Origin: Akanthomyces muscarius
Taxonomy: Eukaryota > Ascomycota > Sordariomycetes > Hypocreales > Cordycipitaceae
DNA length: 64,000 bases
Reading direction: 5' to 3'
Assembly: GCF_028009165.1 (NCBI RefSeq)
Contig: NC_079244.1
Location: forward strand, 1 to 64,000
Below the pieces are notes generated by a model, which saw only the letters and a program-made list of their open reading frames with translations, was not told the origin of the DNA and searched no databases. The position numbers and the translations under genes were made by a program. This document shows positions 22,435 to 33,868 of this stretch, in pieces (positions within the stretch are counted from its first letter, which is position 1; each line of letters begins with the position of its first letter).

Positions 22435-22686
22435 TAAAAGAGGTAGGAGTGTCTTATACGACAGGTAGGGGTCCTAGGGCGCTAGAAACAGGGGTCTAGC
22501 TACGTGGGTAGCCCTATAAGACATGGAGAGCCTTGTAGAGAGCTGAAAACAGGCCGGGAAGAGTGCTAGTTGCCTTCCGAGACAGGTAGGGGTCCTAGGG
22601 CGCTGGAAACAGGGGTCTAGTTATGTGGGTAGCCCTGTAAGACATGGAGAGCCCTGTAGAGAGCTGAAAACAGGCCGGGAAGAGTG
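22435..22686 (+). repeat. 121-bp tandem pair in leader of element B
   Basis: Counterpart of 1195-1440 with the same GACAGGTAGGGGTCCT and GAGAGCTGAAAACAGG strings. Units start near 22437 and 22558. Confidence 0.75.
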
Positions 22687-22764
22687 TAAAGGCTGTGAAA
22701 TTGCCTTGTGAGACTTGGAAGGGCCTGGATTCACCCTAGAAGACCTGTCGGAGTCTTTCCGAGG

Positions 22765-22860
22765 CCTTTCTAGCTATATAATACCTTTCTTTCCCTCCTT
22801 CTTCCTTCCTTCTCTCTCTTATACACACACTTCTTCTTTTCTTTGTTTTTCTACCTCTTC
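22765..22860 (+). promoter_or_regulatory. Putative core promoter of element B
   Basis: TATATAAT at 22775-22782 followed by a CT-rich run and a CACACACTTC string, base for base like A and C. Conservation in an element that lacks the enzyme gene argues that the box serves transcription of the element itself. Confidence 0.45.
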
Positions 22861-23059
22861 TAAGTAGTCTTTCTACTTACCCTCTTTCTTCTCTAAGAAA
22901 ACATTTCTTCCCTCTTTTACTAAGCACTTCTCTACTCCTTACCCTCTTTTACTAAGCACTTCTCTACTCTTTACCCTCTACTCTTTACTTTCTACTCTTT
23001 ACTCTCTACCCTTTTTACCTTTTTATTTTTACCTACCTACCTTTACCTTACTATAAGGT

Positions 23060-23490
23060 CCTTTCTACTAGAGAATACTTTTATTCTCTATAGACACTTT
23101 TCTCTAGTAGAAGATACGTAGTATTTTCTACTAGATGTCCTATCTCTCTATAAAGGATACCTAGTATCTTTATAGACGTCCTATCTCTCTACTAGAAGTA
23201 CACTTTAGAAGTCCTTTCTAGTAGATTTATCTAGTAGAGGCACACTTTAGAAGTACCCTCTAGTATATACCTCTTTCTACTAGAAGAATCTTGGTTTTTC
23301 TAGTAGGCGGCCTCTCTCTTACCTACTTTTTAAAAATACACTTTATAAGTGCCTTTTACTAGTATACTGTCCTATCTTAGCCTTTTCTAGCTATAAAGAA
23401 GTACCTAGTACTTTTAGTAGCTAGAAGGGTTCTCTTTTTACTAGAAGTACACTTTAGAAGTCCCTTCTAGTAGAAATCCTTTTCTTATAA
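23060..23490 (+). repeat. Stem-loop run in leader of element B
   Basis: Same series as 1785-2215. The clearest is CTAGTAGAAGATAC / GTATTTTCTACTAG around 23104-23135, a near-perfect hairpin. Confidence 0.7.
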
Positions 23491-23668
23491 GAAAGGCTGT
23501 GTTTTTTTATACCTTTTCCTGCTTTCTATAGTAACTACTACTATAAATAGCCCTCTAGAAGCCTTCTAGTACCTCTTATAACTCTATCTATTATAACAGG
23601 TCTTAGAAGTGTCTTTAGCGGCCTCTTTCTAGTACTAGTACCTGTGATAGTAGCGCTAAGGCGTCCAT

Positions 23669-24030
23669 AACACACGTCGGCACACGTTGGCACACGCCAG
23701 CACACGCCAGCACACGCCAGCACACGCCAGCACACGCCAGCACACGCCAGCACACGCCAGCACACGCCAAAAGCCTCTAGCAGCCTTCCAGCACACGCCA
23801 GCACACGCCAGCACACGCCAGCACACGCCTAAAGCCTCTAGCAGCCTTCCAGCACACGCCAGCACACGCCAGCACACGCCAGCACACGCCCGAAGCCTCC
23901 AGCAGCCTTCCGGCACACGCCAGCACACGCCCGAAGCCTCCAGCAGCCTTCCAGCACACGCCAGCACACGCCAACACACGCCAGCACACGCCCGAAGCCG
24001 CCAGCAGCCTTCCAGCGCATATTGGCACAC
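23669..24030 (+). repeat. CACACGCCAG minisatellite of element B
   Basis: Runs of the 10-bp unit CACACGCCAG broken by AAGCCTCTAGCAGCCTTC-like spacers, purer and longer than in A or C. The plus-strand frame 23687-24034 (AHASTRQHTP repeats) and the minus-strand frames are by-products of the repeat. Confidence 0.85.
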
Positions 24031-24147
24031 ATAAGCACACACTAGCATCTATAACCTACTAGAACGGCGCTGAAAAGTGCTTTCTACGATGTTTTAGTAG
24101 CTAAAGAAGCCCTTTTAAAACACTATAGCAGTTATACTAGCTCTATA

Positions 24148-24540
24148 ATGTCTCTAAAAGCCTTCTATCAGCCTTTTCAGGCTATTCCACAAGGAATAAG
24201 ACTTAAAAGTCTACCTCTTCTTACTAGGAAGAACTTAGAGTTGCTGTCCCTTATTAAAAACAACCTTTACCGACAGAACTCTAAGGTCTTCTTATCTAGA
24301 AAAGTAGATAATAAAGTCCTTTTTCTAGGAAATAGACTTTCTAGTCTACTCTCACTAGCTCCTACTAAGGTCCCACTCTTCGGAGTTAGACTTAGAGCTA
24401 ATTCTTTAAGAATTCAGCTTATAAGTCAGTCCTTACTTAGGAAGAGTCTAGAGTTGCTGTCCCCTATTAAAAACAACTTTTATCGACAGGACTCTATTCT
24501 CTACCTAGAGAGACTAAGACTATCTAAGTCTTCTTCTTAG
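24148..24540 (+). CDS. Open frame unique to element B, 130 codons, unknown
   Basis: The only non-repeat frame in the part of B that replaces the enzyme. The product is basic and leucine/serine-rich with an internal duplication: RKNLELLSLIKNNLYRQNS and RKSLELLSPIKNNFYRQDS lie about 66 residues apart. No known domain. The DNA under both copies also folds: AAGAACTTAGAGTTGCTGTC pairs with GACAGAACTCTAAG some 25 nt later, and the second copy does likewise. The region could therefore be a structured non-coding RNA part whose openness is incidental. Coding is supported only by length and by the parallel with MoTeR2, which also has a short unrelated frame. Confidence 0.4.
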   Translation: MSLKAFYQPFQAIPQGIRLKSLPLLTRKNLELLSLIKNNLYRQNSKVFLSRKVDNKVLFLGNRLSSLLSLAPTKVPLFGVRLRANSLRIQLISQSLLRKSLELLSPIKNNFYRQDSILYLERLRLSKSSS

Positions 24541-24699
24541 GATACCTTTAAGGATAGCCTTCCTAAAAAGATACCTTTTTAGAAATACTATCTTAAAGAA
24601 TACCTTTCTAGGAATACCTTAGAGTATAAACTCTCTAGTATCCTCCTACCTCTTTCCCTATATCTCTTTTCTTAAAGAGACCTTCTTTCTACCTAACCT

Positions 24700-24833
24700 T
24701 TTACTTTCTCTAAATGTATTATTAGAAAATTCCCGAGCGAGCTAGCTTAGATAACTCAATTTACAGTTTCTAACCCTAAACCTAACCCTAACCCTAATCC
24801 GGACCCGGACCCGGACCCGGACCCGGACCCGAA
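24700..24833 (+). repeat. B-to-C junction: 3' tail, telomere repeats, variant repeats
   Basis: The 3' tail of B ends in CAGTTT, then four CCCTAA-type hexamers (one reads CCTAAA), then five CGGACC-type hexamers, then CCCGAAGGGTCACCC, the start of C. This shows directly that B sits on telomere repeats that once capped C. Confidence 0.88.
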
Positions 24834-27391
24834 GGGTCACCCTAACCTTTGTATTTACTAGGCGAAGCCTAGATTTCACTTTTAAAAGATACTTAGGGTT
24901 TCTTCTATAGGGAACGTAAAAAGTAGCTTAGGGTCTAGGTTTGGGTTTAGGTTAGGGTTTCTTCTATAGGGAACGTAAAAAGTAGCTTAGGGTCTAGGTT
25001 TAGGTTTAGGTTAGGGTTTCTTCTATAGGGAACTTGAAAAAATAGCTTAGGGTCTAGGTTTGGGTTGAGGTTAGGGTTCTAACGTGTCTTTTAACGCGAA
25101 TTATTTCCGCTAGCGCGAAAATATAAGTCCTTTATAGTACTTTCTAACATAGGGTCTAGGTTTGGGTTGAGGTTAGGGTTCTAACGTGTCTTTTAACGCG
25201 AATTATTTCCGCTAGCGCGAAAATATAAGTCCTTTATAGTACTTTCTAACGTAGGGTCTAGGTTTAGGTTTAGGTTAGGGCTTCTTCTATAGGGAACTTG
25301 AAAACATAGCTTAGGGTCTAGGTTTGGGTTGAGGTTTGGGTTGAGGTTTGGGTCTAGGTTAGGGTCTCTTCTATAAGGAACTTAAAAAAGTAGCTTTGGG
25401 TCTAGGTTAGGGTCGGATATAGGGTTACTTCTATAAGGAATGTAAAAAGTAGCGTAGGGTCTAGGGTTGGGTTTAGGTTAGGGTTGCTTCTAGGAGGAAT
25501 GTAAAGAGTAGCGTAGGGTCTAGGTTTAGGTTTAGGTTAGGGTTACTTCTATAAGGGTTAGGAAAACGTAGTGTAGAGTTGGACGTAGGGTTGGACGTAG
25601 AGTTGTTATATGTCTTTTAACGCGAATTATTTCCGCTACCACGAAAATAGAAATCCTTTATAGTACTTTCTAATATAGGGTCTAGGTTTAGGTCTAGGTT
25701 AGGGTTGCTTCTAGAAGAATCTTAAAAATATAGCTTAGGGTCTAGGTTAGGGTAGGACTTAGGGTTACTTCTATAAGAAATATAAAAAGTAGCGTAGGGT
25801 CTAGGTTACAGTTAGATATAAGGTGGCTTCTTTAAGGGACATTAAAGGTAACGTAGGATCTAGGGTAGGCTATACGTAGAGTGGCTTCTATAAGGCATAG
25901 AAGAAAGTAGCGTAAAGTATAGGGTAGGGTCTTATAGAAAATAAAACGTAATAGTAAGAAGAAAAGAAATAACTATAAAGTGTAAGATAGAGTAAAAAGG
26001 TTTTATAATAATATATACTTAGTAAATAGTTTAATAAGATAAGTTATAATAGTGTAAAAAAGTCCTTTTTATATATACTAGTATAGAAAATAAGGTAGAA
26101 TTAAAAGTACTTTTAGTATAGGGTAGGGGAATAAAAAATAAAAAGAAACTAGTATAATAGAAAAAGAAGAATAGAAATAGTAGATAAGAAAAAGTAATAT
26201 AGAGAGTGAAAAATAGGCCTAAAAGAGGTAAGAGTGTCTTATAAGACAGGTAGGGGTCCTAGGGCGCTAGAAACAGGGGTCTAGCTACGTGGGTAGCCCT
26301 ATAAGACATAGAGAGCCTTGTAGAGAGCTGAAAACAGGCCGGGAAGAGTGCTAGTTGCCTTCCGAGACAGGTAGGGGTCCTAGGGCGCTGGAAACAGGGG
26401 TCTAGTTACGTGGGTAGCCCTGTACGACATGGAGAGCCCTGTAGAGAGCTGAAAACAGGCCGGGAAGAGTGTAAAGGCTGTGAAATTGCCTTGTAAGACT
26501 TGGAAGGGCCTGGAATCACCCTAGAAGACCTGTCGGAGTCTTTCCGAGGCCTTTCTAGCTATATAATACCTTTCTTTCCCTCCTTCTTCCTTCCTTCTCT
26601 CTCTTACACACACACTTCTTCTTTTCTTTGTTTTTCTACCTCTTCTAAGTAGTCTTTCTTCTTACCCTCTTTCTTCTCAAAGAAAACACATCTTCCCTTT
26701 TTTACTAAGCACTTCTCTACTCTTTACTCTCTACCCTTTACTTCCTACTCTTTACTCTCTATCCTTTTTACCTTTTTACTTTTACCTACCTACCTTTACC
26801 TTACTATAAGGTCCTTTCTAGTAGAGAATACGTTTATTCTCTTTAGATACTTTTCTCTACTAGAAGATACTTTATATTTTCTACTAGATGTCCTATCTCT
26901 CTATAGAGGATACCTAGTATCTTTATAGACGTCCTATCTCTCTACTAGAAGCACACTTTAGAAGTCCTTCTAGTAGATATATATAGTAGAGGCACACTTT
27001 AAAAGTACCCTCTAGTATATACCTCTTTCTACTAGAAGAATCTTGGTTTTTCTAGTAGGTGGCCTCTCTTTTACCTACTTTTTAAAATACACTTTATAAG
27101 TGCCTTTTACTAGTAAATCGTCCTATCTTCGCCTTTCTAGCGATAAAGAAGTACCTAGTACTTTTAGTAGCTAGAAGGGTTCTTTTTTCTCTATAGAAAT
27201 CCTTCCAGCACACGCCCAGAGCCGCCAGCACACGCCAGCACACGCCCGAAGCCGCTAGCAGCCTTCCGGCACACGCCCACAGCCACCAGCACCCTTCCGG
27301 CACACGCCAGCACACGCCAGCACACGCCCGAAGCCGCTAGCAGCCTTCCAGCGCCTATAGCAGCCTCCAGCACTGGCCCAAGGCCGCTACG

Positions 27392-30300
27392 ATGGCAAAG
27401 GACAGGTGCCCGACCTGTAAAGGCTGGTACGCTGACTTGCTCGACCATATACGCAAAAACCACCCCCAAGCCCACTATACGGACCGTCAGTTGCAAATTA
27501 CAGGCCTTGTTAGCTGCCCTGACTGTGGCACAGCCTGCCGTGGCCGCCACGGCGTGGCAACCCACAGAGCCAAGGTCCACGGCGTAAAAGGAACCTCCCA
27601 GGTCTCTACACTTCCACGGGTACACACACAGCCTGTACAAGTCAAAGAGCCCTCCCCCACGCCTTCAGACGACTCGACCCTCCCTATAGACCTCCTAGTA
27701 CACCTAGAAGGCTCTATACAGTACCCGGAACCCTCTCCAACCCCCTCAGAAGGCCTCTACGACAGCCTAGAAGACTCCCTGGCACCTTCTATCGAGCTAG
27801 GAGACGCTAGAAGCTGTACGCCGGCCTCCCAGGTCTCCTCGGTACCTGTGGAAGACTCTCTAGCGCCCTCTAGCGACCCTTTCGCCTCCGAAGACGACGT
27901 TCCAGCGCCTTCCCAGGCTATCCAGGTCCAAATAGGCACAAAAAGACGCCTATCAGGACCTTCAGAGGGTCCTAGACCTGCTAGAAGACCCGTCCCACCT
28001 GCAAAGGACGCCCCTAGCAGCCAGGAAGAGACAATCCGAGCCCCAGAGAGGCTAGCAGGCCTCCACAGCTCTATCAACACATCCCAGGCCGCTGCCTGGT
28101 TCGAACCACCCACCCCAGCACAAAGACCTACCCTATACACATCCTCCCCGAGCGCCCAGGAGGCCCACGCGGCTATTCTAGCACCTATACTCGCCAAAAC
28201 AGCTATACAGCAGCTGCAACGCTTTATGAAGGTACCTATACCGACCTATAAGCTCCGACCTAGGCCTGCCCGGATCTTCCATCTAGCAGCGAACCGGCTT
28301 GCTGTAAAATTCGTCGCTAGGCCTTCGGAAACAACCCTCCTACACTTCCTACTACTCCCTAGGATCCTAGGGCTCGGGTTAGAGCAGGGAAACCTCCCTA
28401 GGCTCTTAAAGGACTATCCAGACAACCTAGATACCCTAGAGGTCCCTACCTACCCTATACGAGAAGACACGTCCTTCTCTACCGCCGAAAAGAAGGCTAC
28501 ACACCTTCTAGAAGCCGGTTTCCTAGGAAGAGCGTCCAGGACGATAGTGGACAATTCGCCACTAGCGCCTATAGACGCCTCTACCCTAGAGACCCTCCGT
28601 CAGAAACACCCTATAGGGCCTTCTGACCCCTTCAACGCCCCAACAAGCCCGTCTCCAGGCCAGAAGATCCCTATAGAAGCGATCCTATCCACTATAAGCT
28701 CTATAAGCAGGGAAAAGGCCGCCGGACCGTCCGGCTGGACCCGGTACCTGCTAGACATCGCTATAGCGAAGGATTCAGCGGTCCTAGAGCTCCTACGGCT
28801 GCTGGCGGACATGATACGGCAAGGCACAGCACCTGGAAAGGACCTCCTAACGTCCTCACGGCTTATTGCCCTGAAGAAGAAGGACGGGGGTATAAGACCT
28901 ATCGCGATAGGCGATATACTCTATAAGGTAGCTACGAAAGCGATCCTAGCTACCCTATACCAGGACGGCATGCTCCTACCGAACCAACTAGGCGTTGGAA
29001 GCCCGGGAGGCGTGGAACCAGCGATCTTCCTCCTTTCAGAGGCAATTACAGGGGGGAATAAGCTAAAAGCACGCTCTATCGGCTTGTTAGACGCCGAAAA
29101 CGCCTTTAACGCCCTCCCTCGGAAGGCTATAGCGGCTGCTGTTAGCCTCTATGCCCCTGTATTTTACAGGTCAGCACAGTGGGCGTATAACCACGCCGCG
29201 GTACTCTTCCTAGAGGACGGAAGCACTATAGCGAGCTCTTCAGGGGTACGCCAGGGAGACCCTCTTAGCGCCTTTATCTGGTCCCTAGCGTACCGCCCTA
29301 CCCTAGAGGCTGCACAGAAGGCCCTACCAAAGGACGTCTTTATCTCGTACCTAGACGATACCTATATTATCTCTAGAGAGAAGGACCCTAGGGAAAAGGT
29401 CTTCCAGGCCTTCCACGGGTCCCCAATCAAGCTAAACCCCTACAAATCCACCTTTTATACCCTAGAAGAGGTCAGAAAAGAAGGACTCAACGCCCTAGGA
29501 ACCTATATAGGCCCCCTAGAGCAAAGAAGAGCCTTCCTACAGGGTAAGATAGAGACTCTTAAGAGAGTCTTATCTACTCTAGAGAATATGCCTAAACAGT
29601 ATGCTCTCCTTCTCCTACGAGGAAGTATAACCTTCCTACTTAGGCACCTTCTTAGGCAGCTAGCTCCTAGTGGCCTGGAAGACCTATACTACGAAATCGA
29701 CCGCCTTACCCTACACACCGTCGAAAAGCTCGCCTCGAAAGATCCCTCAGCACCTATCCAAGCCAACCAGGACCTTCTAGCCCTCCCAACACGTATGGGA
29801 GGCCTAGGACTTACCCTGTACGCGGAGATGCCTCACACACACTATAGCCACGCCCGGAAAGCGTCCTCTATAGTGCTCGACGGCTTCCAGAGAGGCCCCC
29901 TCCTCTCTAGCGCCCCTATAGCGCTCCCAACGGACCTCCCAGCGGACCTGGCGTCCTTCCCAGCGCCTAGCTGGGGCGTGCAGGTACCCCTGGAAGCCCC
30001 GGAAGGGCCCGGACAGGTCCGAATCCCCCCAGATAAGCCCTCTATAAAGGACATCAACCAGGGAAGGCTCCAGAGGGTCAAGGACCAGCTTACCCTACAC
30101 GGACAACGGGCCCTACTGGAAAATTCGACCTACCTTAGCCGGAAGTGGCTGGAAGTGCTGCCAACATCAAAACAAACCAAACTAGCAGACTTCCAAGTGA
30201 CAGAAGGCCTTAGGGTACGTCTTATTCTTCCTGTACGCCCACTTAACGTACCCTGTACCTACTGTGGCTCTATAGTCACGATAGGACACGAGGATACCTG

Positions 30301-31336
30301 TAAAGGCGCTGAAAGGCACTGGCAAATCCGCCATAACGCCATCGTCAGGGCCCTGTTCAACGCAACCGTTGCTACCCTGGACCCAAAGCTCGAGCCGAAG
30401 CTCTAGGGTAACCAGGACCCCCGCCCAGACCTATCCACAACCTTAAATGGCTCGGTTAGGTACTATGACGTCCAAATTGTCGCTATAAACAAGGCGTCAG
30501 CACGAGAGGACCCCCAGAAGGCCCTACAGGAGGCTGCAGACGCTAAAAGGGCTAAATACAGGTCCCTAGGACCCTAATTTTACCCGATTATTATCTCTGC
30601 TGGTGGCCTAATGGAAAAGGCAACCACAAAGACCTATAAGGACCTGCAGACCACTATAGGACCTGTGGCAGCTACCTGGCTGGACACAATGGTCTCTTTA
30701 GCGCTCTATAAGGCCCGGGTACACTCTAGCGCCTCTATTGCTAGGAAGCAGCCGCCTCCTAGCACCTCGTGGGCCGCTATACGCGAAGGGCTCCGGGGAG
30801 GACCTGCCACACAGACCCTCATGCCCCCCCAGCACGTCCAGCGGTCCTTTCAGCGCTCTTCAGCGCCTATAACAGCCGCCCAGCGCCCGTCAGTGCCTAC
30901 AGCAGCCGCCCAGCGCCCTTCAGCGCCTGCAGCAGCCGCCCGGCGCCCCGCAGAGCCTGCAACAGCCGCCCGGCGCCCTTCAGAGCCTGCAACAGCCGCC
31001 CAGCGCTCTTCAGAACCTACAGCAGCCGCCCAGCGCCCCACGGGCGCCTCCCGGTACATGCAGCACCTGTTGGAAGGAACCCAGCGCTCTCCAGCGCCTT
31101 CAGAAGGCTCCCAGCCACCGGAAACCTCGTCCTAGCGCTTCCAGAGGGAATATAAGGCTATGACAGCCGCCTAGAAGGCCCGGAACAGAGCCGCCAAGGG
31201 ACTGCCGGACCTCCCCTCCCCGCCGCCGCCTCTCCGGCGCTCCCAGCGCTCTACAACAGCCTCCCAGCAGCCACCCCAGCGCTCCCAGCGGTCAACCAGC
31301 TCCCCAACTGCCTCCCAGCAGCTCCTAGGCAGCTAA
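27392..31336 (+). pseudogene. Retrotransposon protein of element C, four in-frame stops
   Basis: A 1315-codon frame aligned end to end with 2683-6687. Stops at 30404-30406 (TAG), 30575-30577 (TAA), 31133-31135 (TAG) and 31172-31174 (TAG); at each site element A has CAG or CAA, so all are C-to-T changes in CpA. The first 1004 codons are open and include both zinc fingers, the whole reverse transcriptase (YLDDTYI intact) and the CX2CX7HX3C knuckle; the first stop precedes the endonuclease motifs, so a truncated protein would lack nicking activity. The tail has six 10-residue units against eight in A. Where A has a stop (3676), C reads CAG. Confidence 0.9.
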
Positions 31337-31387
31337 GAGCCACTATAACGCCCCTCTACCCACTATAACACCTATAGTAACACCCTC

Positions 31388-31605
31388 TACCAGCTAGAAC
31401 ACACATTCTAGCACCTTCTAGCAGCTAGAACACACACTCTAGCGCCTTCTAAGCAGCTAGAACACACGCTCTAGCACCTTCTAGCAGCTAGAACACACAC
31501 TCTAGCGCCTCTAGCAGCCAGAACACGCGCTCTAGCACCTCTATTAGCTAGAACCTACGTCCTAGCACCTTCTATAGCTAGAACACATATTCTAGCACCC
31601 CCCCT
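31388..31605 (+). repeat. 3' UTR stem-loops of element C
   Basis: Seven tandem AGCTAGAACACAC...TCTAGC units, as in 6735-6950, with a few C/T differences. Confidence 0.75.
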
Positions 31606-31749
31606 CCACCTACCCTATACCACCCACCCTATACTACCTACCCTATACTCTCTTTCTTAGGACACTCTCCTCTTTACTTTCTTTCCTTACTATTACTTTC
31701 TCTAAATGTATTATTAGAAAATTCCCGAGCTCAGATAACTCAATTTACA

Positions 31750-31770
31750 GTTTCTAACCCTAACCCTAAA
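31750..31770. repeat. Telomere repeat abutting RIPped segment
   Basis: CTAACCCTAACCCTAAA lies between the tail of C and AATTAACTATCTG of segment copy 2. It marks a former chromosome end: telomere repeats were added at, or the break was healed at, the edge of the segment inside the SET gene. Confidence 0.75.
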
Positions 31771-32776
31771 TTAACTATCTGTTAAAAACTCCTCTTTAGC
31801 TAAGGTAACTACTTATAACTTAGCGCCCTCTTCTACTTTATATTTACTATACAAATAGTAAAACCCTTATAATAAGCGTAAATACTAGTAGCGTAATTAG
31901 AGGGCTATTATAGGCTATAGATACGATATTATAATTTCTGTCCTAGCGAAAATCGTTATTATAGCTATTACATATTACATAAAGGAAGCTATATTAAAAT
32001 AATATATAGTATTAGGCCTATAGTTATAGTTTAGTATCTTCTATAAGTTAGCGTCTAAGTAGTACTAGATCTCGCGCTAGCCTATTAGTATAGTACGCTA
32101 TATACTAAAATATCTAGGAAAACAGCGTAGTATACCTTATCCCTAACTATTACTATAAATATGTTAGTTTAAATCCGATCTATTAAGGCGTTAACTTACC
32201 TAGTACCGTCTAGCTACTAAAACATAGAGTGCGTTTATAGAGGTAGTATAGCGACCGCCTTATAGTAGACCTCTACCCACTACGCCCTATCTAGGTCTAT
32301 ATACACATCTAAGTTAAGTAGTAGCACCGGCTAATAAGCTATAACTATATCTTTGCGCTATAGCGTCCGTGTAACGATTAGACCGTGGCCCTAGCTAAGA
32401 GTGTTGACTATATTAAGTAAGCCGGCCTCTTCTATGTTTTATATAGAAAAAGTATCTTCTTTATAAAACGCTACTAGTCGTCTAAAGTAGTCGGCCTAGT
32501 CGGCTATTCCTAGTACGCCTATACCGCTATAACTTCTAAACTTATATAAAGAATATAGATAAAAAGAGCCTAAGGACTTTTATAACCTAGCTAGTAGCGC
32601 CTTTCGCCCTAGTGTTAGACATTATAGTACGCCTAGCGCTAGGTAATTAGTCCCCTTGGCTTACCGCGTATAGGGCCATCCGGCCGATAGAAGCTATAGC
32701 GCCTATAAGTACGCTATATAATTACGTACCTAATCTATAAGTAGTAGTAGAGAAGGCAGTAGTCCTAAGAGCTTTA
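31771..32776 (-). pseudogene. RIPped SET-domain gene
   Basis: Counterpart of 8993-9999. The reading frame is full of stops from CAG/CAA/TGG changes; the GCG and CGAAAAT strings around the SET core still align. Confidence 0.85.
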
Positions 32777-33227
32777 TATCTAGCAGACGAAATATATCTA
32801 TATATAAGTGTATATTAACGCTCTTTTTATAGTATAGTTAGAAGGGAGATATTAGAAAGGACTGTATTGTCTGTCCGGACCACTATATAAGCCGCCTTAA
32901 TATAACTTTATCTTATAGTAACGCTAGTAGCCTACCCCACTACGCTGTTAAGCGCTAATATAGACTTATATAGAAGCTTAGCTTAAGCTTATCCTAGTAG
33001 CATATAGGGCTTAGGTAGCCTTATAGCCTGATTTTTTCTATAATAGTATACACTTTTACTACACTAATAGCGCGTAACTATTATTCTTATTATTACTTAT
33101 AAAGCTGAGTCGATTAATAGCCTGCTTATTTCCTAATAGGCCTATATAGTTATAAATAGGGCGGGGCGTATAGTATTAGGTCTAACTAGGATTGTCTATT
33201 ATAGTTTAGAAGTAAAGTAAGTATAGT

Positions 33228-33868
33228 ATAAAAATAAAGTCTAGACGCTAAGCCCTAAGCCTTTTCCTTTTTCCTCCTATTACTACTATATAATATAATA
33301 TAAGAAAGATTTTTAACTTTACACTTAGTGATCCTCTTATAGTAAGTTTAATTAGCTATCACCTAGCTAATAGTATAGAGCTAACACTTAATAGATCTAA
33401 TAGTTATAGGTGTTTAATAGAGTCGCTTATAGGCATCTACCTAAAAAGTATTACTTACCTATATTATACTAAGTTACGTTTTCTATAAAGGAAAGCTCTA
33501 ATACTAGCCCCTATCTACTAGGTGTTAGGGATAAGTGGGAGTTACTCTAGCCCTACTGCCTTTTAGATCCTAACACTATATAAGGTATAGTAAATAGATA
33601 TTATATAGAGTATAATTATATATTAAAATACTATACTATATTAAACTAGACGCTTATAGAAGGCTAGGAGGATTATACTAAGGCTGCGGTGTAATTAGAG
33701 GCGAAGAATTTGACACCTATAACTGTTAATAGTAGGTGTAAATAGGTTAATTATAGCCTAATAAAGAAAGGCTAAGAGGCGGAGGGCTAGGGCGCGAGCT
33801 TCTAGACTATAAAATCATAGGGTGTGGTGTTTTCGCTTATAGTGGCTCTTATAGCTTATATAGTATAA
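33228..33868 (+). pseudogene. RIPped small hydrophobic-tail protein gene
   Basis: Counterpart of 10454-11094. The initiator ATG has become ATA at 33228-33230; the stop TAA at 33866-33868 is kept. Confidence 0.85.

Larger units (their letters stand above)
20721..24797 (+). mobile_element. Non-autonomous telomeric retrotransposon, element B (MoTeR2-like)
   Basis: Begins at AACCCGGACCCGG next to segment copy 1 and ends in CCCTAA repeats that lead into element C. Its first ~3.3 kb match the leaders of A and C (minisatellite, 121-bp pair, TATA box, stem-loops, CACACGCC repeat) and its last ~65 bp match their 3' tail. The zinc finger, reverse transcriptase and endonuclease are entirely missing, replaced by ~0.65 kb of unrelated sequence with a 130-codon frame. 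In Magnaporthe, MoTeR2 relates to MoTeR1 in exactly this way (shared ends, different interior). It would need enzyme supplied by a full-length copy. Confidence 0.85.
24798..31767 (+). mobile_element. Telomeric non-LTR retrotransposon, element C (full length)
   Basis: The only copy complete at both ends in the window, about 7 kb. Starts with the variant CGGACC repeat and CTAGGC-GAA-GCCTAG hairpin, carries the minisatellite (about 24900-25920), 121-bp pair (26219-26470), TATA box (26560-26567), stem-loops (26820-27190), CACACGCC repeat (27204-27350), enzyme frame (27392-31336), 3' UTR stem-loops and the 3' tail, and ends in CTAACCCTAACCCTAA against segment copy 2. Four stops in the frame mean it is dead unless helped by another copy. 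Confidence 0.9.

Noticed and set aside
23541..24048. Several minus-strand cysteine/tryptophan-rich frames
   Set aside because: Same cause: reverse reading of the CACACGCCAG minisatellite, no independent evidence.
24148..24540. Firm call of a MoTeR2 homologous protein
   Set aside because: The parallel is positional only; I cannot compare the sequences, and hairpins may explain the frame.
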